Virus record (IMG/VR): IMGVR_UViG_3300033388_005222
Coordinates: 1 to 44,720 of that record
Length of the DNA stretch: 44,720 nt
DNA from: a virus
Reading direction: 5' to 3' (one strand)
Shown piece after piece: positions 32,212-39,282 of this stretch. Both the position numbers and the translations under genes were made by a program. Each line of letters starts with the position of its first letter. Within the stretch, counting starts at the first letter, position 1. The notes under the pieces were generated by a model. It had not been told where the DNA came from, ran no database searches, and saw only the letters and a program-made list of their open reading frames with translations.

Positions 32212-32376
32212 ATGGAAAACATCAAAACAAAGACCGACGCGAACAACGAAAGCATAAGCCGTGGTTGGTACCAGAACACAGACAAGACCTTCACCGCCTT
32301 GACTTATGCCGAATCCAAAGACTTTAAGACCCAGAAAGGGGCCGAAAAATGGTTAGCGAAAAGAGGCATAAAATGA
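32212..32376 (+). CDS. Small protein (54 aa), DUF1391-like
   Basis: ATG 32212 reads 54 codons to TGA at 32374-32376. The second half (GWYQNTDKTFTALTYAESKDF, then KGAEKWLAKRGIK) resembles small phage proteins of the DUF1391 type. The start lies 6 bases after the P3 -10 box and no Shine-Dalgarno sequence precedes it. The stop overlaps the next ATG. Confidence 0.65.
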   Translation: MENIKTKTDANNESISRGWYQNTDKTFTALTYAESKDFKTQKGAEKWLAKRGIK

Positions 32377-32531
32377 ACCAACGCACCCTAAGAAAAGAAC
32401 TCAGGGCCGCAGGCTTCACCATTAAGTGGGGCCCCTTTGCACGGTGGGTCGTATCACAACGGGGCGAAGTCGTCTTTTCTGGTACGCCCTTACAGGTGGC
32501 TTGCTGGTTCAAGCTTGGGCCCGCAGCCTAA
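32373..32531 (+). CDS. Small hypothetical protein (52 aa)
   Basis: MNQRTLRKELRAAGF leads into a Trp-rich region (KWGPFARWVV) and CWFKLGPAA at the end. The start overlaps the previous stop (ATGA); an extension to 32349 adds eight residues inside the upstream gene. Function unknown. Confidence 0.6.
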   Translation: MNQRTLRKELRAAGFTIKWGPFARWVVSQRGEVVFSGTPLQVACWFKLGPAA

Positions 32532-32542
32532 AGGAAAAAGAA

Positions 32543-32890
32543 ATGGAATTCTTAGAGAAAATCAAGAAAGGTGACAAGGTCGTCTATAACTACAACGGGC
32601 CCTCAATCTGCAAGGTTTTGCGCACTACGAAAACTCTCGTATGCATAGAACTTAAGAATCACATGGGGAGCAAATATGAAAGCCGCTTTCGAAAGAGTGA
32701 CGGGGAGGGGCTGGACTCCCGCCACGCCTACTTAACAGAGGCCACCGACGACCGCAAAAAGGAAATCTCCAGAGCAGGCCAAAGGGGGGAGCTAATCCGG
32801 CGCATACGAAAAGTGCGGCTTGAGGCGATATCCGTTGAAGCCCTTGAAGCCGTGGCCGATATTTTAGAAGCCGCGCCCTTTACATGTTAG
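32543..32890 (+). CDS. Small-beta-domain protein (LKAGDLV family), copy 3
   Basis: This is a 115-aa protein. FLEKIKKGDKVV and VLRTTKTLVCIE parallel WLQDLKAGDLVI and ITRTTPTLILIG of the 30902 protein, and SVEALEAVADILEAA parallels its helical end. An AAAGGA site lies 8 bases before ATG 32543. The last eight codons, including the stop, are made from a 24-bp repeat of the 30547 gene read in another frame, suggesting a recombination-generated C-terminus. Confidence 0.7.
   Translation: MEFLEKIKKGDKVVYNYNGPSICKVLRTTKTLVCIELKNHMGSKYESRFRKSDGEGLDSRHAYLTEATDDRKKEISRAGQRGELIRRIRKVRLEAISVEALEAVADILEAAPFTC
32867..32890 (+). repeat. 24-bp exact repeat, copy 2
   Basis: Identical to 30587-30610. It provides the last residues EAAPFTC and the TAG stop of the 32543 gene. 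Confidence 0.9.
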
Positions 32891-32933
32891 CTTCGGAATT
32901 TATCAGCTCTGATGAGCGTCTAAAGGAAAAATA

Positions 32934-33938
32934 ATGCAAATTCACGTTGAAAACTTAGTGTCAGCCCTTAAATATTTTGAAAGCGTTGGGGCCTATGAGG
33001 CCTTTCTTTCTCCTGATTTAACAGGGGAGGTAGGACTTTTGGCAGAATTCCCTACGGGCAGGGCCCGCGTGGCCGTTGGTTTTGGTGCCTGTGCTGCTCT
33101 TATCTTGCCAGACCTACCCAAGGCCCTGCAAAGCATAGAAGGGGCTGCGTCCATAGTAGAGGCCACTACAGAGGCTGGATTTTTGGAGTTGGACGGGGCC
33201 GGAGTACTCAGCCGACACACCGAAAAAATCCCGCCTTATGATATGCTTCTGGAAGGCCCTCAGTGCCTCTTAAAGGATTTTACAGCCCGTATTGCCCCCG
33301 TAGCCTACACGATGGGTGCAGAGGCAGTAAACAAGCAAGTAAACGGGGTCCTGGTCGAGACTCAAGACCCGTGGTTACAATACGTCGCCACCAACCGCCG
33401 CAGACTGGCCCGGATTAACTACCCAGACCCCCCGCCCGCCGTGCCCTCTTTCATGATTCAGCGGGATTTTGTTGAGGGACTCAAGCTTTTTGACTGTGGG
33501 GCAGCTGCGGCCGTTACCCTGGACAATGGCCGGGTGCGGGTTGAGGCCGGAGACTTTGTAGGCGTGGCGGATGCTCTACCCAAATTCCCCGACTATAGGC
33601 AAGCCATACCGGCGGAAAGCGGGAGCTTCGGCGTCCTGAACAAAGAGCAGACCCTTAAGTTTTTGGATAATATCAAAGAAGTTAACACGGGCTGCACTTT
33701 CGTGGTCACGTCTCTTGAGCTTTTGATTCAGAGCCAAGAGGCCGGGGAGGTGTCTGTACCTATGCATGGGCCGGATAAATCCTTCACCTTCCGCTTGAGC
33801 CCTAAGCAATTTTTCGAAGCTGTGGCCAATGCCCCCGGGGAGCAAGCCTCCCTTTATTTTGATTTTTTGCAGCACGAGCAACCCCTTTTAATCCTATCGG
33901 GAAACTACGAAGCCGTGGTTATGCCCTACCGGAGCTAA
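32934..33938 (+). CDS. DnaN-like DNA polymerase sliding clamp
   Basis: This 334-aa protein is somewhat shorter than bacterial beta clamps (about 366). It shows clamp-like landmarks: VNKQVNGVLVETQDPWLQYVATNRRRLA in the middle domain, FPDYRQAIPA between domains, and the C-terminal LILSGNYEAVVMPYRS, which matches the L-P-M-R end that lines the partner-binding cleft. It would tether the phage family A polymerase or recruit host Pol III. A ribosome site AAAGGA lies shortly before the ATG. The level of identity appears low. Confidence 0.75.
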   Translation: MQIHVENLVSALKYFESVGAYEAFLSPDLTGEVGLLAEFPTGRARVAVGFGACAALILPDLPKALQSIEGAASIVEATTEAGFLELDGAGVLSRHTEKIPPYDMLLEGPQCLLKDFTARIAPVAYTMGAEAVNKQVNGVLVETQDPWLQYVATNRRRLARINYPDPPPAVPSFMIQRDFVEGLKLFDCGAAAAVTLDNGRVRVEAGDFVGVADALPKFPDYRQAIPAESGSFGVLNKEQTLKFLDNIKEVNTGCTFVVTSLELLIQSQEAGEVSVPMHGPDKSFTFRLSPKQFFEAVANAPGEQASLYFDFLQHEQPLLILSGNYEAVVMPYRS

Positions 33939-33942
33939 TAAA

Positions 33943-34182
33943 ATGCAACTCGAAACCCTGGCCATACTTAATGACCTCAAAGAAACCAACAAAGCCGCCG
34001 TAAACGTCCAGCGACTTGCTGAGAACATGCGCAAGCAAGGCCTGAAAGCTCGTAGCGTCTACCTCCGGGGTATGCTTATAGGGGCCTCCGCCGGACTTTT
34101 TGGCTTGGCTAATGCTCTTTTTGATGTGGCCGAAAAGCTCAAGGCTGAAATAAAAGAGACCGAAAGTACTTCTAAGGGCTGA
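33943..34182 (+). CDS. Small hypothetical protein (79 aa)
   Basis: This is a mostly helical, basic N-terminal half with a less polar Gly/Ala stretch (residues about 44-60, GMLIGASAGLFGLANALF) that could be a membrane helix. The P4 AAAGTACTT element lies inside its last codons. Function unknown. Confidence 0.6.
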   Translation: MQLETLAILNDLKETNKAAVNVQRLAENMRKQGLKARSVYLRGMLIGASAGLFGLANALFDVAEKLKAEIKETESTSKG

Positions 34183-34217
34183 TTAGGGGTTGTGTATAAA
34201 TATACAGGGTGTATAAC
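34163..34217 (+). promoter_or_regulatory. Conserved phage promoter P4
   Basis: AAAGTACTT lies at 34163-34171. TTGTGT (34190-34195), a 16-base spacer with the GTATA-AA-TATAC palindrome, and TATAAC (34212-34217) follow. It is nearly identical to P2, including the preceding GATTAGGGG. Drives the 34247 cluster. Confidence 0.85.
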
Positions 34218-34246
34218 TAGAGAATGCCAACCTGGAGACGACAAAC

Positions 34247-34528
34247 ATGACAGACCCAAAAGAGCCCGACACAGAGGCCCTGAAGATTACCTTCGACGCG
34301 GCAGAGGTTACGGAGTGCATCCAGAGCACGAAGGCCCAACGACTACAAGAGGGCCTTTCAGAGCTTAAACCGTCCGAAGCACTTGCGACCTTCAAACATA
34401 TGCTGGATACCTGTGCGCCCGGGGCCCTGCTGATAACCGAAACCGGGCTAGAAATCACCCTCGAAGACCATTCAATCCTTGGGCACTATTTGTGCGGGGC
34501 GAGAATGGGGGAGTATTACGTAAAATGA
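34247..34528 (+). CDS. Hypothetical acidic protein (93 aa)
   Basis: This is the first gene after promoter P4, with GGAG upstream of the start. The protein is acidic and helical in its first two thirds (MTDPKEPDTEALKITFD), followed by a short beta-like end. No family is recognised. Confidence 0.65.
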   Translation: MTDPKEPDTEALKITFDAAEVTECIQSTKAQRLQEGLSELKPSEALATFKHMLDTCAPGALLITETGLEITLEDHSILGHYLCGARMGEYYVK

Positions 34529-34544
34529 CAACGGACAACGAAAA

Positions 34545-34730
34545 ATGAAGCTTTGCCCCTTTTGTGGTGGAGAGGACACTCTAATGGTACAGCGTTGGGT
34601 GCCTAACAGTCGGGAGATACACAAGGTTGTTTGCTCAGGACAGCTGGAAGGTTGTGGGGCTACCCTAAACTCCAGAGTCCCGACTAGAGCTAAGGCTATT
34701 TCGGATTGGAATAAAAGGGCTGTAAAATGA
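34545..34730 (+). CDS. Lar-like zinc-ribbon restriction-alleviation protein
   Basis: This is a 61-aa protein. CPFCGGED at the N-terminus, a second cysteine cluster (VVCSGQLEGCGA), and the C-terminal TRAKAISDWNKRAVK fit the Lar restriction-alleviation family (C-P-F-CGG, CGA, A-I-x-x-WN-x-R). Lar of Rac prophage modulates type I restriction; members in phages are often only structural matches. Coupled to the next gene by an ATGA overlap. Confidence 0.75.
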   Translation: MKLCPFCGGEDTLMVQRWVPNSREIHKVVCSGQLEGCGATLNSRVPTRAKAISDWNKRAVK

Positions 34731-34972
34731 AACTCAAAATCGAAAACTTTGAGCCCCGGGAGCCCACGACACTTGAGGCCTTGCGGGAGCGGTGGGGCGG
34801 GCTCAAGGCCTTACACGTCACCCCTTTTGTGACCCATTGTATGGAGCCTACCGAAATGAATATAGAGGCCGAAATAAAGCAGACCCGAAAGGCCGTCAAG
34901 CTGTATAGGTCGGCTGCGGATTGGGCCTGTGGGTTTATGCCTGTGGCTGTGGTCTCTGAGGTGAAATCATGA
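34727..34972 (+). CDS. Small hypothetical protein (81 aa)
   Basis: The protein starts MKLKIENFEPREPTTLEALRE; no family is recognised. It contains a helical charged centre (EAEIKQTRKAVKLYRSA). It overlaps both neighbours by 4 nt, consistent with co-translation. Confidence 0.6.
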   Translation: MKLKIENFEPREPTTLEALRERWGGLKALHVTPFVTHCMEPTEMNIEAEIKQTRKAVKLYRSAADWACGFMPVAVVSEVKS

Positions 34973-35565
34973 AACCAGAAGAGAAACACCTTGACCCCGC
35001 AACCCTTCGTTGGGTGGCCGATAACGTACCCGGCGAGCCCTCTTGGATTGCCCTTAGGGGTTTTGCAACTGGCCTTAGAGACTTGGCCGCAGAAATTGCC
35101 ACCGCCCGCAAAACGGACTTGGAGACCGCCGAAGATTTACAAAAGGGTTTTCTCCCGTGCCCCCTCACGGTGTTGGGTGTCCTGCCCGATTGCCCCCTAC
35201 CCGAAGGCTTCAAGGTCGTGGGCATTGTGCATGATGAAGGCTTCAAGGTCGTGGGCATTGTGCATGATGAAGTGCTCCTAGAGGGGCTAAAACCTCTAAC
35301 CAAAAAGGCCCGGCGGGAGCTTAAAGAGAACCTTTTCGGCGGCCCGGGGAATATGCTAGCCGCCGCTCCGGAGGGGGCCAACGTGCCATCACCAACAGTA
35401 AAGAGGCCGTTGATTCAGGGGGAAATAAAAGACTATGCACCCCCTGAAGATTTCAAGGTGGGTGGCGGACCAGAGCCTGAGCCCACAGAAACCCCCTGTG
35501 ATGAATGCGGCGAAGCTGTGCCCATCAAGTATTACCTGTGCCGTACCTGTGGACAAGAACAATGA
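34969..35565 (+). CDS. Hypothetical protein with C-terminal zinc ribbon
   Basis: This is a 198-aa protein. A helical N-terminus is followed by an 11-residue module repeated exactly in tandem (EGFKVVGIVHD twice, residues about 79-100), a Pro/Glu-rich linker and a four-cysteine C-terminus (CDECGEAVPIKYYLCRTCG), a probable zinc ribbon. The ribbon suggests binding to nucleic acid or to the nuclease encoded next. The stop overlaps the nuclease start. Confidence 0.65.
   Translation: MKPEEKHLDPATLRWVADNVPGEPSWIALRGFATGLRDLAAEIATARKTDLETAEDLQKGFLPCPLTVLGVLPDCPLPEGFKVVGIVHDEGFKVVGIVHDEVLLEGLKPLTKKARRELKENLFGGPGNMLAAAPEGANVPSPTVKRPLIQGEIKDYAPPEDFKVGGGPEPEPTETPCDECGEAVPIKYYLCRTCGQEQ
35203..35268 (+). 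repeat. 33-bp perfect tandem duplication in coding sequence
   Basis: 35203-35235 is repeated exactly at 35236-35268, adding 11 residues in frame (EGFKVVGIVHD). The perfect identity suggests a recent duplication or an assembly/strain variant. Confidence 0.95.
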
Positions 35566-36947
35566 AAAAGCCCCTTTTGTCCTATTCACAAATCGACACT
35601 TTTTCTATGTGTAAAAGAAAATGGGCCTTTGCCAAAATCGACAGGGTGCCAAAGGTGCAGCACCCCAGCGCCATCCTGGGGGGCGAAGTACACATAATCC
35701 TGGAAGATTATCTAAAACAGGGCAAAGCCCCCGACCGGGAAACGAAACAAGGAAAAATCGCGTTGGCCGGAATTCACCTTCTACCAGCTCCGGGGACTGT
35801 AGAAGTAGAGGGCCGCTTTAAATGGGAGCTGGCAGACCAGCCTTTTGACCTGCAAGGCGTTGTAGATTATTCCCCGGCCCCGATTTTGGTACTTCCCCCG
35901 GATTACCTGAACCCAAAAAGGAGCATTTGGAAACCACACCCCGCCCCGGGGCTTGTCCCGGTGGTGGGGGACCACAAGACCACGGGGGATTGGAAATGGG
36001 CCCCGTCGCCCGAAGAATTATTGACCATGATTCAGCCCACCATCTATGCACAGCGCAAAATGCAGGAGTTGGGCGTCGATAGCTGCTTAGTGGAGTACAT
36101 CTACTATTTAACGAAAGGCACACCCAAATCTAAAGCCGTTAGGGCTCTGTTTACCCTTGCAGACAATAAAAAAATATGGGAAGGTATTTTAGCAAAAGGC
36201 CGCGAAATGGTCTATATATTAGAAACTGAAACGGAAGCAAAAAACATTGAACCAAACCCCCAAACTTGCCCCGCATATGGTGGGTGCCAGCATAGGGGGC
36301 GATGCAAACTCACCAACGGTGAGATAATGAGGTCGTACATGAGCAAGCCCACCCTTCGGGAACAAATGGCAGAAAATGCAAAGGCAGTCGCCGCAGCGGG
36401 GGGCACCCCCGCCGCAGTCGTAGCTGCAATCAACCCCCCCGCCGAAGCCGCACCCCCGGCCAAGCTTTCGGTTATGGATAACATGAAAGCCAAAGCCGCA
36501 GCAAAGGCCGCCACCCCGCCTACGGCTATGAAAATCCCCGATGACCAAGCCCCGGCGCCCGCAGCCCCGGCGCCGGCGCCCGCAGCCCCGAAGATGACCA
36601 CAGCAGCCCTTACCAAGGGAGCGAAACCCAAAAGCGATATGGTGGCCAAGATGGCAGCCCATAAAGCTAAACAGGCAGCCCCGAAGGCTGAGGTTCCACA
36701 AGTCGAAGCAGGGGTAAAAATGCCGGAGCCCCCCGCAACCGGACCCAAGCCGGAGCCCCCACCGCCCCCACCCGCAGTAAAAGCCCCGAAGGACAAGAAA
36801 GCCCCGGCGAAGCCCACCACTGTGGTGAATAATAACCTCGAACCCCCCGCCATCGTGGCCCGGGGTCTCGATGAAACCATGCTCTATCTCGCCAAAGCGG
36901 CCAAAGAGACAGGGCAAAAGATGACATTCACCATCACTTTTGAGTAG
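35562..36947 (+). CDS. Cas4/RecB-like PD-(D/E)XK nuclease with Fe-S cysteines and long Ala/Pro tail
   Basis: This is a 461-aa protein. Residues 1-260 form a RecB-family nuclease: SYSQIDTFSMCKRKW with Cys17, GGEVHIILED (His44), GVVDY (Asp102), VVGDHKT (Asp137, Lys139) and a Q at about 158. Cys236, Cys242 and Cys248 (CPAYGGCQHRGRC) plus Cys17 make the Fe-S cluster of Cas4/AddB-type enzymes. Residues about 270-430 are Ala/Pro/Lys-rich and probably disordered. A conserved-looking segment (LDETMLYLAKAAKETGQKM) ends the protein. It probably processes DNA ends in recombination or replication. The start overlaps the upstream stop (ATGA). Confidence 0.85.
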   Translation: MKKPLLSYSQIDTFSMCKRKWAFAKIDRVPKVQHPSAILGGEVHIILEDYLKQGKAPDRETKQGKIALAGIHLLPAPGTVEVEGRFKWELADQPFDLQGVVDYSPAPILVLPPDYLNPKRSIWKPHPAPGLVPVVGDHKTTGDWKWAPSPEELLTMIQPTIYAQRKMQELGVDSCLVEYIYYLTKGTPKSKAVRALFTLADNKKIWEGILAKGREMVYILETETEAKNIEPNPQTCPAYGGCQHRGRCKLTNGEIMRSYMSKPTLREQMAENAKAVAAAGGTPAAVVAAINPPAEAAPPAKLSVMDNMKAKAAAKAATPPTAMKIPDDQAPAPAAPAPAPAAPKMTTAALTKGAKPKSDMVAKMAAHKAKQAAPKAEVPQVEAGVKMPEPPATGPKPEPPPPPPAVKAPKDKKAPAKPTTVVNNNLEPPAIVARGLDETMLYLAKAAKETGQKMTFTITFE

Positions 36948-36958
36948 CTAGACGCAAC

Positions 36959-36997
36959 GAGGCCCCCGGGGCAAAGGAACAAATCCCCGGGGGCCTC
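36959..36997 (+). terminator. 13-bp perfect hairpin after nuclease gene
   Basis: GAGGCCCCCGGGG (36959-36971) pairs with CCCCGGGGGCCTC (36985-36997) around a 13-base A-rich loop that contains AAAGGAA. It lies 12 bases after the nuclease stop. There is no T-run, so it is a strong barrier or mRNA-end stabiliser and possibly a terminator. The following 49 bases before the next gene show only a ribosome site. Confidence 0.65.
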
Positions 36998-37046
36998 TAG
37001 CCTCACCATGAGCTAGCACCCTATAGAAGTACAAAGGAAAAAGCAA

Positions 37047-37256
37047 ATGTTAATAGTTGACCCTAACGGACTCCCCGCCGTATCAGTCAAAGACGAAATC
37101 GAACTAGAAAAGATGATTTCCAATGTCTTTACTATTCTAACTGTGCAAATGAACGCCGCCATGCAGCGCCAAAAGGGCGGGGCTTTGCAGCTTGATACCA
37201 CCCCCATTAAAGACCAGATTAAGCAGATTTATTTTTTAGGGCGCCTGCATCAGTGA
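37047..37256 (+). CDS. Small hypothetical protein (69 aa)
   Basis: This is a predicted helical, acidic then polar protein (DEIELEKMISNVFTILTVQ). AAAGGA precedes the ATG by 8 bases. The stop TGA overlaps the GTG of the next small gene. Function unknown. Confidence 0.65.
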   Translation: MLIVDPNGLPAVSVKDEIELEKMISNVFTILTVQMNAAMQRQKGGALQLDTTPIKDQIKQIYFLGRLHQ

Positions 37257-37420
37257 AAAATCTCCTTATATTGGCCTCTTTTTCGTGCCTCATCATGGTG
37301 CGGTTCGCCACCTTAGACCCAGTAATAGAGGATGCACTGTGGGCTGGGTATATCTGTGCCACTCTAGGCTTTTTAGCCTATGAGCTTATGCCGGAAGCCG
37401 ATAAAAATGAACCTTCTTGA
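37253..37420 (+). CDS. Small two-helix membrane protein (55 aa)
   Basis: GTG at 37253 overlaps the previous stop (GTGA) and reads 55 codons to TGA at 37418-37420, running 14 bases into the helicase gene. Two hydrophobic segments (LLILASFSCLIMV and WAGYICATLGFLAYEL) are separated by an acidic loop (LDPVIEDA). It may be a membrane protein for lysis control or superinfection exclusion; role unknown. Confidence 0.6.
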   Translation: MKNLLILASFSCLIMVRFATLDPVIEDALWAGYICATLGFLAYELMPEADKNEPS

Positions 37421-39215
37421 CTCTATGCTAGCCAAAAACGGCCAGACCCGGGCGGACTTTGCCAAAAACTCAAACCTCGGCAAGGTATTCCGCAAGCGGG
37501 GGGTTTCCAGAACTGCCGAAACCGACCGGATAGCCCGCTTGCCCTCCCGCCGGTGGCAAGACGACCAGCAAGCCCTTACGGCGTTGGGGCTAGCTTTACG
37601 GCACACCTTTGGTAAGGCGGGCTGTGATATGACCTTAAGGCCGCCACAGGTCGCAGCACTTGAGGAGCTGCACGACCTCGAAGGCCTGATGGCGCCCATT
37701 AGGGTGGGCGGGGGCAAAACACTTATTTCTTTTTTGGGAGCCTCTATACTGCAATGCAAGCGCCCTCTGCTTTTGGTGCCCGCAAAGCTGCGGGACAAGA
37801 CCCACAGGGAGTATAAAGAGCTTTCCAAGCAATGGCTCTTGCGCCCTGTCAAGGTGCTATCGTATGAAATGCTGGGCCGGGAGCGGGGAGAAGCCATCCT
37901 AAGAGAGTACGCCCCCGATTTAATCATAGCCGACGAAGCCCACCGCTTGAAAAACCGCAAGGCCGCAGTTACCCGAAGGGTCTCCCGCTGGTTCAAAGAG
38001 CACCCTGAGACCCACTTTATGGGCATGTCTGGCTCTTTTATGGTGAGGGGCATTAAAGACTATGCCCACCTTGTAGCATGGGCCATGCCGGAGGGCCTAC
38101 GCCCCATCCCGCAAACATGGGGGGAATTAAACGATTGGGCCGAAGCGATAGACCCAAACATCAAACCTGAGGCGAGGTTGCAGCCGGGGGTATTGCTGCA
38201 ATATGCTTCGGATTCAGAGCTTGAAAAGTTGGCTAAAGGTGAAATTGACTCTTTGACCGTGGCCCGGGGGGCATACCGCCGCCGCTTCACCTCTACCCCC
38301 GGCGTGGTGGCTACTGAGGAAGGTTTTGAGGGGGCCAGCCTGCAAGTCTATAGCATCGACCCCGGAATGGATGAAAAGCCTCTAGCGGTGCTAAAAGGAG
38401 TGCGAGACTTGTGGGAAATGCCCGATGGTTGGGCATTTATGGAAGCTGCGGAAATGTGGAGGCACGCCCGGGAATTGGCCTGTGGTTTCTGGTACAAATG
38501 GGACCCCCGCCCGCCGCCGGATTGGATGCTGGCCCGCAAAGAATGGGCAGCTTTTGCCCGGGATGCACTGTCCAACAACCGCCGGGGCCTAGACTCAGAA
38601 ATGCAGGTAGCTCGGGCCTGTGCCCGGGGGGAGCTTTCCGGGGTTGAATATCAGGCTTGGAAGAGTATAAGAGATAGCTTCAAGCCTAATTCCGTACCCG
38701 TTTGGGAGGCTGAATCCGTTGTAAATGCCGCAGCTGATTGGCTCAATTCCGGGGACTCCCCGGGGATTTGTTGGGTAGAACATACCGCCTTTGGTGTGAA
38801 GCTGGCAGAAAAGACAGGGCTTCCATATTTTAGGCAAGGGGGGCAAGCCAACGGCGTGGCTATAGAGGATGCCACGGGCCCCATTATCGCTAGTATAGCG
38901 AGCAATTCCGAAGGCCGGAACCTGCAAGGGTGGGCCCGTAATCTGTTAACATCCCCGATGGCGGGGGGCTCAGCCTATGAGCAGCTCTTAGGACGTACCC
39001 ACCGTGATGGGCAAGAGGCTGACGCCGTAACCTTCGGGCTTAACCTCGCAGTGATAGAGCAATGGGCCGGGGTACAAAAGGCTCTGCAAGAGTCCGTGGC
39101 GATAGAGCACACTACAGGACAGGCTCAAAAGCTGCTTTATGCGGACCTTGATATTTTGACCAAAGCTGAGGTAGAGGCTTTGATAGATAGAAAAGATGCA
39201 CGCTGGCTAAAATAA
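37407..39215 (+). CDS. SF2 (SNF2/DEAH-type) helicase
   Basis: This is a 602-aa protein. Helicase motifs: LRPPQVAALEEL (Q-like), RVGGGKTL (I), LLLVPAKLR (Ia), ADEAHRLKN (II), GMSGS (III) and QLLGRTHRDGQEAD (VI). It may unwind DNA or displace proteins in phage replication or recombination. The start ATG 37407 lies within the preceding gene; an extension to 37380 has no ribosome site of note. Long insertion between motifs III and V (residues about 210-480) with Trp-rich segments is unusual. Confidence 0.8.
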   Translation: MNLLDSMLAKNGQTRADFAKNSNLGKVFRKRGVSRTAETDRIARLPSRRWQDDQQALTALGLALRHTFGKAGCDMTLRPPQVAALEELHDLEGLMAPIRVGGGKTLISFLGASILQCKRPLLLVPAKLRDKTHREYKELSKQWLLRPVKVLSYEMLGRERGEAILREYAPDLIIADEAHRLKNRKAAVTRRVSRWFKEHPETHFMGMSGSFMVRGIKDYAHLVAWAMPEGLRPIPQTWGELNDWAEAIDPNIKPEARLQPGVLLQYASDSELEKLAKGEIDSLTVARGAYRRRFTSTPGVVATEEGFEGASLQVYSIDPGMDEKPLAVLKGVRDLWEMPDGWAFMEAAEMWRHARELACGFWYKWDPRPPPDWMLARKEWAAFARDALSNNRRGLDSEMQVARACARGELSGVEYQAWKSIRDSFKPNSVPVWEAESVVNAAADWLNSGDSPGICWVEHTAFGVKLAEKTGLPYFRQGGQANGVAIEDATGPIIASIASNSEGRNLQGWARNLLTSPMAGGSAYEQLLGRTHRDGQEADAVTFGLNLAVIEQWAGVQKALQESVAIEHTTGQAQKLLYADLDILTKAEVEALIDRKDARWLK

Positions 39216-39219
39216 GATT

Positions 39220-39268
39220 CCCCCAATTAAGGGGTAAAGAGCCCGAAAGGGCATAAGAGCCGAAAGGC
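39220..39268 (+). promoter_or_regulatory. Three small hairpins in leader of SSB-like gene
   Basis: CCCC-AATTAA-GGGG (39221-39234), GCCC-GAAA-GGGC (39241-39252) and GCC-GAAA-GGC (39259-39268) follow one another directly before the ribosome site and ATG at 39283. Two carry GNRA-type GAAA loops. This looks like a structured mRNA leader that may set expression of the abundant SSB-like protein. Confidence 0.5.
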
Positions 39269-39282
39269 AAGAGAGAAAGGTA

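Noticed and set aside
36212-36917. Two minus-strand frames over 220 codons, Gly/Ala-rich
   Set aside because: They are antisense of the Ala/Pro-rich tail of the Cas4-like nuclease. Their composition is fully explained by that repeat.
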